DNA of 64,000 nt from Pontibacter oryzae. Its GTDB lineage: Bacteria; Bacteroidota; Bacteroidia; Cytophagales; Hymenobacteraceae. How positions within the stretch are numbered: position 1 is the stretch's first letter; every line of letters begins with the position of its first letter. Made by a program: the position numbers and the translations under genes. The notes beneath the pieces were generated by a model, which saw only the letters and a list, made by a program, of their open reading frames with translations, did no database searches and was not told where the DNA came from. Shown piece by piece: positions 9,226 through 17,202 of this stretch. The stretch covers positions 91,704-155,703 of the forward strand of contig NZ_QWGE01000006.1 of the NCBI RefSeq assembly GCF_003576375.1, read 5' to 3'.

Positions 9226-9287
9226 CCACCCAAGGACTGGGATCATTTTAGTAGCTACCACTTTTGCAACTACAACCATTTTGTAGA

Positions 9288-9305
9288 GACAGGTCGCGAC
9301 CTGTC
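9288..9305. repeat. Perfect 18-base palindrome (REP-like)
   Basis: GACAGGTCGCGACCTGTC is its own reverse complement. Similar short palindromes are widespread intergenic repeats in several phyla. It lies next to two further inverted repeats. Confidence 0.6.
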
Positions 9306-9329
9306 CTTGCGTTAACCGCTACTATGCAA

Positions 9330-9415
9330 AGCCACAGGCTGAAAACCTGCTGCATGTGGGGAAAGCTTGCGGCATGTGAGGCTCTAACGCTGCCGCAAGC
9401 TTTCAGCCTGTGGCT
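9330..9415. repeat. Nested inverted repeat element
   Basis: Outer arms AGCCACAGGCTGAAA (9330-9344) and TTTCAGCCTGTGGCT (9401-9415) enclose inner arms GAAAGCTTGCGGCA (9361-9374) and TGCCGCAAGCTTTC (9391-9404). The overlapping arms suggest a mosaic built by repeated insertion. Degenerate relatives are visible at about 35875-35940 and 36100-36160. Confidence 0.6.
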
Positions 9416-9514
9416 AAAATGATGTTGAGTTTGTAACTCAATTGGGCCACTGGCCAAATTACAACTGCAACAGTACAAGCTCTGTTAAAGCAGAAGGCAT
9501 TGCCATTTCATCCT

Positions 9515-9554
9515 GCAAAAAAAATCCCCTGCACTTTACCAGCACAAGGGATTT
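9515..9554 (-). terminator. Terminator of the M14 carboxypeptidase gene
   Basis: AAATCCC (9522-9528) and GGGATTT (9548-9554) with a GC-containing inner stem; the A-run 9515-9524 gives a U-tract on the leftward transcript. Confidence 0.65.
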
Positions 9555-9575
9555 AAATAGATTTTTATAAGTATA

Positions 9576-12131
9576 CTACTGCCCAACAACAAAAACCGCG
9601 TTGCCGAACAAGAGCTTGCCGCCTTGCCAGAATCCTCTGAAAAGCGGGTTATCTGCCAGGTAAACCACTTCGCCGCGCCCCATGTTTTGGGTACCGATAA
9701 TGAGGGCATCCTTCAGCTTATCTTTCGCCTCTTTACCTACAAAGCCTGTGGTATAATTATCCTTCTTGAGCACGCCTACGTTCCAGCCATCCGCTAAAAA
9801 CTCAAAGGCGTTAGAAGAACGAACCAAGGCAAAGTAATTGTCGCTATAGCCAAAGGCCAGCGGGTGCGTTTTATCCAGGTCTATGCGGAATATGCTGCCT
9901 TGCACTTCGCTATCCAGGGCTGCTCGTTCACGGTTTGCATACGCACGCAGGTTTTTATAAGGGTCTTTTTCCTTGCCGTTGCCTTTCTCTTTGTCCTGCT
10001 CAGCATCTGATTTGCGCTTCAGCTCGAAGCCTTTTTTGCCAGCCAGGTAACTCATGGCGCTTTCCAGGGCGATCAGTTTGCCACCGCTGCGCACCCAATC
10101 CTGCACTTTCTCCAGCGTTTTCTCATCCAGCACGTTTCCGTAAAACCCAGACGGTAAAATCAGGACGTCAAACTCATGCAGCGGCACCTGGCTAAAGTAT
10201 GAGGTGTTCAGCACCGTGACTGGGTAATTTATCTGCTGCTCAAAGAAGTGCCATACTTCTCCGAAACCATACGGTGATATACCCTCACCCGACATGAGGG
10301 CCACTTTTGGCATTTTCAGGGAGCGCACGTTGCCAGAGCCAAAGTCTGCGCCGCTAGTTACAAAGCCTGTGGTGGTGGCGCCAAGCTGCACGTTAAACTG
10401 TTGGGCAAGGCTGCGAACCGTGCTGTCAAAGGCACCACCCATGCGCTCGTTTCCGGTGCGGGTGATGATTACGGTGCCCGGTTCATACTTGGTGCCATCA
10501 ATCTCGAAAGGGCGCTCGGCCATGCGCACCTTCACACCTTTTTCCATCAACTTGGTTGTAAACTTCAAGTCTTGCAGGCTGTGCCAAGGTGCCAGGTAGG
10601 CGTATGGTTTTTCAATCGTGATGCTGGTGCTTTCTGTAGCAGGCTTGGTCTGGCTCATGTCCACTTTCCCTCTCACGGCATAGGCCTGCACGCCGTAAGC
10701 ATACGGCAACGACCAGGACGTAATGTCATAGGTCAGGGAGTCCTCGAGGCTGGCATTCGGCTCGAAAAGCACTTTTACCAAAATCGATTTTGGCTGATAC
10801 ATGCTGATAACCACATCCTCTGGTGCCAGCTTTATACTTTCGGTTTTGCCATTGCTGTAATTATAGCCTTTCACGGAGTTTGATTTGCCCGCGTAGCCAT
10901 AGGCAATGCCTTGCTGGCCCAGGTAATCGGTTAACATGCGCAAGTTTCCAATGCTGCCGCTACTGCTCTTTATCACAAAGGATTTATAGTTGCCCTCTGG
11001 GTTCTTGAGGCTGCTGTCATAATATTTCCTGAACTCCTGCTTCAGTTGGTCGGCTTTCTCGGACGTGGCTTGAATGGTTGCTTTGCTGGCCGCCACGTGG
11101 TGCGCAATGCGGTCGTGCAGGGTAAGCGTATCGCCATCCTGTTTCTTGTACGCCAAACCGGCCCGGCCAGAGCCGCCCTGCTCATAGGTCATGCCAATGG
11201 CACCGTTATAGGTTGGCCAGGTATCGCCGTAGCTCGGGTAAAAAAGGTCGAAACTTTCGCGGGTGAAGTATAACCAGTTATTTTTATCGAAATACTGGCG
11301 GTTGTACTCGCCAATGGTATTTTGGAACTGGCGCTGCCAAGGTGTAATGCTCTCATGGAAAGGTTTAGCCGCCGGCGAGAAATAGTACGGAGACTCCACA
11401 CCCATCTCATGGAAATCGGCGTGTACCTGAGGCAGCCAGTTGTTGTATACTTTTAACCTTTCCTGAGACTCTACTTGTGTTTGCCAGGCCCAATCGCGGT
11501 TAAGGTCGAAGTAATAGTGGTTTGGCCTGCCGCCCGGCCACGGCTCGTAATGCTCCCAGGCATAAGGCGAGGCGTTACCGCCGCGGTTAGATGCCTGCTG
11601 GTACCACTGCACATAGCGCTCACGGCCGTCAGGGTTTACCATCGGGTCAAGTATAACCACCGTGTTCTGCAGCCACTGCTTACTTTGGGCATTGCTTGGG
11701 TTTACCAGGTCATACAGCACCTGCATCACCGACTCCGAGCTTACCGATTCATTGCCGTGCACGTTGTAGCTGAGCCAGGCAATAGCAGGCTGGTTGCCCT
11801 GCACCTGCCCTGTTACTAGCTGGGCCTGGCGCAGGTTGTTCTCCCGGATTTGCTCCAGGCGGGGCAAATTTTCGTCAGAAGCTACGAAGGCCAGCATCAG
11901 GGGGCGGTTTTCATAGGTGCGGCCATACTCCTGCAGCTTTACCCGGTTGGGAGCTTGCGCGGCAACATATTTCACATAATCCAGGATGCGGTTTTGCGTG
12001 GTAAACTGCTCCCCCAGCTCGTAGCCCAGGAACTCAGCCGGCGACTGCAATGCCTGCTGCGCCACAGCCAGCTGCACGTTAAGTAGAACCAACATCAAAG
12101 CGGCCATGCGCTTCAGCGGTGTAAATATCAT
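9576..12131 (-). CDS. Secreted M14-family zinc carboxypeptidase
   Basis: An 851-residue protein with a signal peptide (hydrophobic run ending LAVAQQA near residue 25). The peptidase domain (about 30-350) shows HGNESVSSE (first His and Glu zinc ligands, near residue 124) and VHADFHEMG (third ligand region, near 237), with DPMVNPDGRER between them, a typical M14 signature. The C-terminal half (about 560-851) contains LMSGEGISPYGFGEVWHFFE and LILPSGFYG, resembling a glutaminase/DJ-1-like domain found in long bacteroidetal M14 proteins. It probably trims peptides in the periplasm or outside. Single transcription unit with its own terminator. Confidence 0.88.
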   Translation of the reverse strand: MIFTPLKRMAALMLVLLNVQLAVAQQALQSPAEFLGYELGEQFTTQNRILDYVKYVAAQAPNRVKLQEYGRTYENRPLMLAFVASDENLPRLEQIRENNLRQAQLVTGQVQGNQPAIAWLSYNVHGNESVSSESVMQVLYDLVNPSNAQSKQWLQNTVVILDPMVNPDGRERYVQWYQQASNRGGNASPYAWEHYEPWPGGRPNHYYFDLNRDWAWQTQVESQERLKVYNNWLPQVHADFHEMGVESPYYFSPAAKPFHESITPWQRQFQNTIGEYNRQYFDKNNWLYFTRESFDLFYPSYGDTWPTYNGAIGMTYEQGGSGRAGLAYKKQDGDTLTLHDRIAHHVAASKATIQATSEKADQLKQEFRKYYDSSLKNPEGNYKSFVIKSSSGSIGNLRMLTDYLGQQGIAYGYAGKSNSVKGYNYSNGKTESIKLAPEDVVISMYQPKSILVKVLFEPNASLEDSLTYDITSWSLPYAYGVQAYAVRGKVDMSQTKPATESTSITIEKPYAYLAPWHSLQDLKFTTKLMEKGVKVRMAERPFEIDGTKYEPGTVIITRTGNERMGGAFDSTVRSLAQQFNVQLGATTTGFVTSGADFGSGNVRSLKMPKVALMSGEGISPYGFGEVWHFFEQQINYPVTVLNTSYFSQVPLHEFDVLILPSGFYGNVLDEKTLEKVQDWVRSGGKLIALESAMSYLAGKKGFELKRKSDAEQDKEKGNGKEKDPYKNLRAYANRERAALDSEVQGSIFRIDLDKTHPLAFGYSDNYFALVRSSNAFEFLADGWNVGVLKKDNYTTGFVGKEAKDKLKDALIIGTQNMGRGEVVYLADNPLFRGFWQGGKLLFGNAVFVVGQ

Positions 12132-12289
12132 GTATGATTAGATGTTAAATGAATGATGTGCTTATTTTATACACAATCTGGACAAAAAAGGCGAATAAGA
12201 CAAACAATGGCATCATTTGGCGCCATTGTTTGTCTTATTCGCCGCTTATACTTTGTTTCAAAGATGTTTAAACAATTGTGAAATTTTTA
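12132..12289. other. Intergenic segment with a perfect 22-base inverted repeat
   Basis: Between the M14 gene start and the ncRNA promoter. Arms at 12190-12211 and 12222-12243 (GGCGAATAAGACAAACAATG plus GC, and its exact complement) enclose a 10-base loop. No T-run follows on either side, so it is not an ordinary terminator. Confidence 0.7.
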
Positions 12290-12290
12290 G

Positions 12291-12298
12291 TAGCTTTG
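12291..12298 (+). promoter_or_regulatory. Bacteroidota -7 element of the ncRNA candidate
   Basis: TAGCTTTG matches the TAnnTTTG consensus, followed by GCACCC; transcription would start near 12305. An AT-rich TTTA/TTG region lies at the -33 distance but is not a clear match. Confidence 0.55.
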
Positions 12299-12302
12299 CA
12301 CC

Positions 12303-12531
12303 CGAAACCCGATTTGGGTTTCCAATCGCCCTATCCCCTACAGAAAACAAATTCCATGTTATGGCTTTAGGCCATGCCTTATAGCGTTCAGCTTTTTCTC
12401 GACTCAGCTTTTAGGTGACACCAACTGAATTTAAACTGACGGCAAGAAGGCATTCGGGCGATAATTGAAGAGAAACTAAACTAACTAAGCTACACTCAGA
12501 CCCGGCGTTTTGCGCCGGGTTTTGTTTTTTA
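12303..12531 (+). ncRNA. Structured non-coding RNA candidate (6S-like layout)
   Basis: No reading frame fits, but many paired segments do. A 5' hairpin GAAACCC (12304-12310) / GGGTTTC (12316-12322); a long-range stem ATCGCCC (12325-12331) / GGGCGAT (12456-12462); an inner stem ATGCCTT (12374-12380) / AAGGCAT (12447-12453); a local hairpin ATGGC/GCCAT (12361-12375); and a GC-rich terminator at 12500-12520 with a T-run. A -7 element precedes it. A long closing stem with a large internal bubble and a terminal arm recalls 6S RNA, but I cannot confirm the family. It does not look like tmRNA, RNase P RNA or SRP RNA. Confidence 0.55.
12500..12530 (+). terminator. Intrinsic terminator of the ncRNA candidate
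   Basis: ACCCGGCG (12500-12507) pairs with CGCCGGGT (12513-12520), followed by TTTGTTTTTT. Confidence 0.85.
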
Positions 12532-12556
12532 TTCGCTAGTCGCGTAAAAGCAAAGT

Positions 12557-13252
12557 ATGCAAGGCGTATTTCTCAAAATGATTCGGGTTGTTAGCTGGGC
12601 GCTACTTATAGTTGCTGGCCTAATGCTTGCTTTTGTAGTTACTGCCTTTGTGCTAAGCAGCATCCCGGTGAATAGCGGCTTTGCGCAGCCCCCTGCCCAG
12701 CAAAACCAACTGGAGATATTTGTTACCTCCAACGGTGTGCATACAGATATCGTGGTGCCGGTGGCAACCTCATACATCGACTGGCGCACTAAGCTGCCCT
12801 TACATCAGTTTGAGGGCATCGATAGCAGTTATCAGTACATCGCCTTTGGCTGGGGCGACCGCCGCTTTTACATGGAAACACCTTCCTGGACCGACCTTAC
12901 CCCATCAGTGGCTCTTACTGCAGCGCTCTGGCCCACCCGAGCCGCCATGCATGTAGAGTATATCAAACATAAACTGATACCCACTAAACGACAGCAGCCG
13001 GTATATATCTCCCCAAAGCAATACCTACAGCTGATTCATTATATTGAAGCATCGTTTGTGCAGCAGCAGGGGCAATTCAAGCATATTCCAGGGTCTGGCT
13101 ATACGCCGCAGGATACATTTTATGAAGCGCACGGCAGGTTCTATATACTTAATAATTGCAATAATTGGGTAAATAATGGACTGAAGCAAATGGGCTTTAA
13201 AACAGGATTATGGGCCCCGCTGCCCTTTGCCGTGATGCGCCACCTCCGCTAA
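12557..13252 (+). CDS. DUF2459 (TIGR02117-like) family protein
   Basis: A 231-residue protein with an N-terminal membrane anchor (WALLIVAGLMLAFVVTAFVL), so the rest is likely periplasmic. Family landmarks are SNGVHTDIVVPV (near residue 55), YIAFGWGDRRFYMETP, and NCNNWVNNGLKQMGF near the C-terminus. A conserved His and Cys in these motifs suggest a papain-like or amidase-type site, but no activity is established for the family. A second ATG at 12578 would remove 7 residues and still keep the anchor. It lies just after the ncRNA terminator, so it likely has its own promoter. Confidence 0.82.
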   Translation: MQGVFLKMIRVVSWALLIVAGLMLAFVVTAFVLSSIPVNSGFAQPPAQQNQLEIFVTSNGVHTDIVVPVATSYIDWRTKLPLHQFEGIDSSYQYIAFGWGDRRFYMETPSWTDLTPSVALTAALWPTRAAMHVEYIKHKLIPTKRQQPVYISPKQYLQLIHYIEASFVQQQGQFKHIPGSGYTPQDTFYEAHGRFYILNNCNNWVNNGLKQMGFKTGLWAPLPFAVMRHLR

Positions 13253-13257
13253 AAGAA

Positions 13258-13286
13258 AAACCCTGGCAAGCGCCAGGGTCCTTTCT
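13258..13286. terminator. Convergent terminator
   Basis: CCCTGGC AAGC GCCAGGG at 13261-13278, flanked by an A-run on the left and CTTTCTT on the right, between the DUF2459 gene and pirin. Confidence 0.8.
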
Positions 13287-13315
13287 TCATCAATCACTAA
13301 ACACAATTACTATCT

Positions 13316-14029
13316 TTATTTCATCGGAATTTCTATTAACAGCAGTTCTGCATCAGCCGAGGATTTTATACTTACCCAATCGGCATCGCTAATGCCCATG
13401 CCATCTCGCTTTTCAAGTTTTTCGCCGTCAATCTCAACTTCCCCTTCCAGCACAAAAGCATAAACCCCATTACCTCGTTTATGCAGTTGGTAATCTTCCG
13501 AAAAACCGGCTTTTAAACTCCCAAGCGTAAACCAGGCATCCTGGTTAATCCAAAGGGCATCACTTCCTTTTTCCGGGGAAATTACGGTTTGTAGCTTGTT
13601 TTGCCGGTCTTCCGGCTTGTACGCCTTTTGCTCATACCTTGGCTGGATGCTCTGCTCTTTAGGAAACACCCAGATCTGCAAAAAGTTTACAGGTTCTGTT
13701 TTAGATGCGTTAAATTCGGAGTGCGTCAGTCCGCTACCTGCCGACATGATCTGCACTTCGTTCGTCTCGATCACTTCGCTGGTGCCGGTGCTGTCTTGGT
13801 GGGCAAGCGCGCCTTTCAGGGGTATCGACACAATCTCCATATTATCGTGGGGGTGCGTGCCAAAGCCCATGCCCGGCGCTACAATATCATCGTTTAGCAC
13901 GCGCAGCAGGCCAAAACCCATACGCTCCGGATTATAGTACCTTGCGAAGCTAAACGTATGGTGTGAGTTTAACCAGCCGTGGTTGGCATGCCCGCGCGTA
14001 TCTGCTTTATGGATTATTTTCTTGCTCAT
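13316..14029 (-). CDS. Pirin family protein
   Basis: A 237-residue bicupin. The N-terminal cupin has GHANHGWLNSHHTFSFARYY and FGTHPHDNMEIVSIPLKG with the His and Glu residues of the pirin metal site, then SAGSGLTHSE. The C-terminal cupin (about 150-237) is less conserved. Some pirins are iron-dependent quercetin 2,3-dioxygenases, others are redox-linked regulators; the sequence does not decide. It starts 4 bases after the nitroreductase gene, so the two form an operon, probably linked to quinone, flavonoid or electrophile stress. Confidence 0.9.
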   Translation of the reverse strand: MSKKIIHKADTRGHANHGWLNSHHTFSFARYYNPERMGFGLLRVLNDDIVAPGMGFGTHPHDNMEIVSIPLKGALAHQDSTGTSEVIETNEVQIMSAGSGLTHSEFNASKTEPVNFLQIWVFPKEQSIQPRYEQKAYKPEDRQNKLQTVISPEKGSDALWINQDAWFTLGSLKAGFSEDYQLHKRGNGVYAFVLEGEVEIDGEKLEKRDGMGISDADWVSIKSSADAELLLIEIPMK

Positions 14030-14033
14030 AGTT

Positions 14034-14636
14034 TTATACTTGGTTGCCAGAGTCGTTTTGTGGCCATTGCCCTTTAAATGCCATTTCTTCGAGTGGCTTG
14101 CGGCTTCGTTTTGCCAGTTCGCGCGCCTTCAGGTTTTCCGGAAGCGAATCCGGGTCGCCAACATAGCCTATTGCCCCCATCGATACAGCTTCGTAACCGT
14201 CTGGAATGCCCAGCGCCTCGTGCGCCTTACTCACGTCGAAGCCACCCATCAGGTGCACATGCAAGCCCAGGTCCGTAGCCTGGAGCAGCAGGTTGCCAGT
14301 TGCTAGCCCCACATCGTGCCAGGCGTGCTTATTCGGTTTCCCGTTCAGGTCGTAATGTATTTTGGCCACTGTAACAAAGAGTGCACCGGCATTCTTGGCC
14401 CAACTGTTCCCTTCCAGCAGGCAACCAAACAAACGCTCAAATTTCCCCTTGTCATCCTTTGTAGCATAAATAAATCGCTAGGGCTGCTCGTTCATGGCAG
14501 AAGGTGCCCAACGCGCAGCTTCAAATAGCGTAGCAAGTTGGGCTTCACTTATGCTTTCGTCTCGAAACGCTCTTGGGCTCCAGCGCCGCTCTATTAAATT
14601 ATGTATGGCTATAGTATCTTCTGTAGGTGTATTCAT
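14034..14636 (-). pseudogene. Nitroreductase family gene with an in-frame amber stop
   Basis: From the ATG at 14636 the frame gives a typical flavin nitroreductase N-terminus (RRWSPRAFRDE, then ARWAPSAMNEQP). Codon 53 (14478-14480 on the + strand) is TAG, followed in the same frame by RFIYATKDDKGKFERLFG and then a complete C-terminal part to the stop at 14034. Family members usually have Trp at this place (NEQPWR), so a single TGG-to-TAG change explains it. The total of 200 codons equals the family length. A 132-residue internal start at 14432 would lack the FMN-binding N-terminus. Either a recent nonsense mutation, a sequencing error, or read-through. Confidence 0.85.
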
Positions 14637-14694
14637 GTCTTGTTAATTAAACCTCTTACCTTATTACGTGTTTAAGCTATGAGCTAGAGACGCA

Positions 14695-14721
14695 ATTTAA
14701 TGTACATACATTTAATGTACA
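14695..14721. promoter_or_regulatory. Operator-like repeat upstream of the nitroreductase-pirin operon
   Basis: ATTTAATGTACA occurs at 14695-14706 and again at 14710-14721 (period 15). Together they also form an inverted repeat TGTACAT-7-ATGTACA. It lies 59 bases upstream of the nitroreductase start in a divergent intergenic region, a usual place for a HxlR- or MarR-type redox regulator. No such regulator gene is in the window. Confidence 0.5.
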
Positions 14722-14797
14722 AACACAACATGCATTTAGTTTCCGACAGAGATAATTATTTTATGCTAAAACTGGCATGTCACAACTCCTGAGCACA

Positions 14798-14821
14798 TTA
14801 TTTCATTGTAAAATGAAATAA
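14798..14821. promoter_or_regulatory. AT-rich palindrome upstream of the aminotransferase-GRAS gene
   Basis: TTATTTCATT (14798-14807) and AATGAAATAA (14812-14821) are exact complements with 4 bases between, about 100 bases before the start codon. No T-run follows, so it is more like an operator than a terminator. Confidence 0.45.
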
Positions 14822-14918
14822 ACGACATAGTGTTCATACATTGCAGACAATATTTATATATATTGGGCACTTGAAATCAACCCGTATAAACTGCTCCAAT
14901 TCTACGTCTTTTACTTTT

Positions 14919-17066
14919 ATGGAAACATCCGCCCAGTTACATTACAATGGCTCCACAAACGAAAATCTTTTCGGGATCTCGGCTAAGGTAGCCGATGCCC
15001 TTCAGCATGCCATCACCTTTACACATACTTACCCCAACCCGGATGCTTCGGCACTCTCTTCGGCAATTGCTGCACGCCTTGCCGTAAATCCTTCTCAGGT
15101 TGCAATTGGCAGTGGGTCTGCGGAGCTTATCTCGCTGCTGGTAAGAGCTATTTGTAAACCACACCCCGATAGCAACATTGTATCCGTAATGCCAACCTAC
15201 CCGCTTTACCGGCTCGAGGCAGAGGCATTGGGAGTGCATTACAAAACTGCCCCACTCAACAGCAAGCATGAGCTTGAGATAGAGTGCCTCCTGCAGCAGA
15301 TTGACGAGAAAACACGTATAATTTTCTTGGCTAACCCCAACAACCCCACTGGTAACTACCTGACGCAGCCACAACTAGAGCGCCTGTTACAGGAGGTTCC
15401 GCCGCAGGTGCTTCTGGTGCTGGACGAAGCTTACGTGGAGTATACCACTGCCCCGGATTTTACAGATGGGATGGCTTACCTAAGCCAATATCCAAATCTT
15501 GTTGTGCTACGAACATTCTCTAAAGCTTATGGCCTTGCTGCTCTACGTGTTGGCTACCTGGTGGCCCAAGAGCAGCTGGTACAGAAGATTCTTACCGTAA
15601 AGCTGCCCTACAATGTAAATCAATTTGCTCAAATGGCCGCTCTGGCTGCCCTTGAAGATCAGGAGCATTTAAACCATACTGTATCTGAAACGCTTATAAG
15701 CAAAGCGCATTTGCAGCAACTACTGGATGCATGCGGTGTGCAGTGGTGGCCTTCAGAGGGTAATTTTCTTTATGTTGATGCAGGTGTTCCGGCTGCCGGA
15801 GTAGTGGCGGGCCTGGCCCAGTATGGCATCCGCGTGCGCGAAATGGACAGTAAATTTCATTTCAGAATCACGGTAGGCACCCACGAGAACCAGCAACACC
15901 TCCACGAGAAGCTCAACGACATACTTGCACCTGCCCAAATCTGGCCCGACAAAGCACTTGCACAGATACTTGAGACAGGTTATCAACTACCAAATATAGA
16001 AGACGTGTTTCAGGGGCTTGCCGCCGTTGCAGATCTTGCCGAAACAGCCAATAGCATTGGTACTGCCGCCGAGCGTATTGCACTTGCCTTTGCGCGTGCC
16101 TTCAGCGCCTGCCTTGGCCCGGAGGGCAACGAACACGCCGGCAACCTGTATAGCAGCACCTATGGCGAAACCGACATGATCTCAGCGTTCAACGTGTTGG
16201 TGAAATCGACGCCACTCGTTACGTTTGGGCACTTGTTCGGGAATCTGGCTATTGCCAAGGCTACAGAGCAGTCTAACGACATTCATATATTGGACTTGGG
16301 TATCGGCAGCGGCTTGCAGTGGCTACATTTGCTTGATGTATTGGCAGCCCGCCCCGGCAAAGCCCCTAAAATAAGTATAACCGGCGTGGATATTCCGGCA
16401 AGCACGGGCACGCCTGATGCACGCCTGCGCCAGGCCGGCTGTATGCTGCAGCAACATGCCGCACGCTTAGGCTTGGAGTTTCATTACTCGTGCCTGGCAA
16501 AGCGCCTGGAAGACGTAACGCTGCAGGATTTATACTTCTCCCCTACCGAGACGCTTGTTGTGAACTCAACCTTTACGCTTCATCATTTGCCAGATAAGCT
16601 GCAAGGCGAGGTGGACTACCGCGACAAAGTATTGCAACAGGTTAAAGCCCTTAAACCCGCTATCGTTACGCTAACCGAGCCGGACTCTGAGCATAACAAG
16701 CTAAACTTTTTGCCTCGCCTGCGCGAATCGCTGCGGCATTATTACACTGTTTTTGATGCTCTGGACACTTTACTACCACGCTTTATGCCTGAGCGCCAGG
16801 TTATTGAGCAGGAGTTTTTTGGCCGTGAGATCATCAATGTGATATCTTGTGAGGGATCGCAACGCGTAGAGCGCCACGAGCGCCACGAGGCCTGGCGGCA
16901 GCGCCTTGCCCGCAATGGCTTTGCTCCCGCAGACCACCTGATCAAACCTAAAGACATACACCAGGCGCTGGAACTGCACCCTAACTTCTCGTTGCAGCCA
17001 AACGGTGCCGGTTATACTTTGTGCTGGAAAGGTACGCCCGTGGTGGCAGCTACGGCATGGGTATAA
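14919..17066 (+). CDS. Fusion of a HisC-like PLP aminotransferase and a GRAS-type methyltransferase domain
   Basis: 715 residues from the ATG at 14919; an upstream in-frame TTG at 14841 would add 26 residues of poor quality. Residues 1-340 are a fold-type I aminotransferase close to histidinol-phosphate aminotransferase: NPNNPTG (139-145), LDEAYVEY with Asp169 (168-175), and TFSKAYGLA with the PLP lysine at 202. Residues about 347-715 match GRAS proteins: AERIALAFARAF, IHILDLGIGSGLQW (the VHIID region, a Rossmann SAM-binding site), VVNSTFTLHHLP, FFGREIINVISCEG with RVERHE, and the C-terminal LCWKGTPVVAATAW (the SAW region). Bacterial GRAS domains are predicted SAM-dependent methyltransferases. 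No his operon is nearby. Its role is likely transamination and methylation of one small molecule. Confidence 0.85.
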   Translation: METSAQLHYNGSTNENLFGISAKVADALQHAITFTHTYPNPDASALSSAIAARLAVNPSQVAIGSGSAELISLLVRAICKPHPDSNIVSVMPTYPLYRLEAEALGVHYKTAPLNSKHELEIECLLQQIDEKTRIIFLANPNNPTGNYLTQPQLERLLQEVPPQVLLVLDEAYVEYTTAPDFTDGMAYLSQYPNLVVLRTFSKAYGLAALRVGYLVAQEQLVQKILTVKLPYNVNQFAQMAALAALEDQEHLNHTVSETLISKAHLQQLLDACGVQWWPSEGNFLYVDAGVPAAGVVAGLAQYGIRVREMDSKFHFRITVGTHENQQHLHEKLNDILAPAQIWPDKALAQILETGYQLPNIEDVFQGLAAVADLAETANSIGTAAERIALAFARAFSACLGPEGNEHAGNLYSSTYGETDMISAFNVLVKSTPLVTFGHLFGNLAIAKATEQSNDIHILDLGIGSGLQWLHLLDVLAARPGKAPKISITGVDIPASTGTPDARLRQAGCMLQQHAARLGLEFHYSCLAKRLEDVTLQDLYFSPTETLVVNSTFTLHHLPDKLQGEVDYRDKVLQQVKALKPAIVTLTEPDSEHNKLNFLPRLRESLRHYYTVFDALDTLLPRFMPERQVIEQEFFGREIINVISCEGSQRVERHERHEAWRQRLARNGFAPADHLIKPKDIHQALELHPNFSLQPNGAGYTLCWKGTPVVAATAWV

Positions 17067-17090
17067 GTATAAATCACACGTGATACTACA

Positions 17091-17124
17091 AACGGGCCGC
17101 CTGCAATGCGGCCCGTTTTCATTT
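17091..17124 (+). terminator. Terminator after the aminotransferase-GRAS gene
   Basis: AACGGGCCGC (17091-17100) pairs with GCGGCCCGTT (17108-17117), followed by TTCATTTT. Confidence 0.85.
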
Positions 17125-17171
17125 TAGCGCAAGCCAACGTACCGAAGTCATCACCTCTGTTTCTTATTTTG

Positions 17172-17179
17172 TATCTTTG
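17172..17179 (+). promoter_or_regulatory. -7 element before thiL
   Basis: TATCTTTG followed by CACTTTG, 24 bases before the start codon, matches TAnnTTTG. Confidence 0.55.
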
Positions 17180-17202
17180 CACTTTGTAAACTGATTTTAA
17201 GT

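Larger units (their letters stand above)
8890..9514. other. Repeat-rich intergenic region without a gene
   Basis: Holds a GC-rich dispersed repeat (about 9100-9225), a perfect 18-base palindrome (9288-9305), a nested inverted repeat (9330-9415) and a tail (about 9418-9460) that recurs near 35890. Reading frames across it (for example 9051-9251) have composition unlike genes and no start context. Confidence 0.6.

Noticed and set aside
9051-9251. A 66-codon rightward frame
   Set aside because: It reads across the GC-rich repeat; composition (Ser/Arg/Pro-rich) and lack of upstream signals argue against a gene.
14919-17066. Assignment of the N-terminal half as the histidine-biosynthesis enzyme HisC
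   Set aside because: The fold and lysine fit, but no his genes are near and the GRAS fusion points to another substrate.
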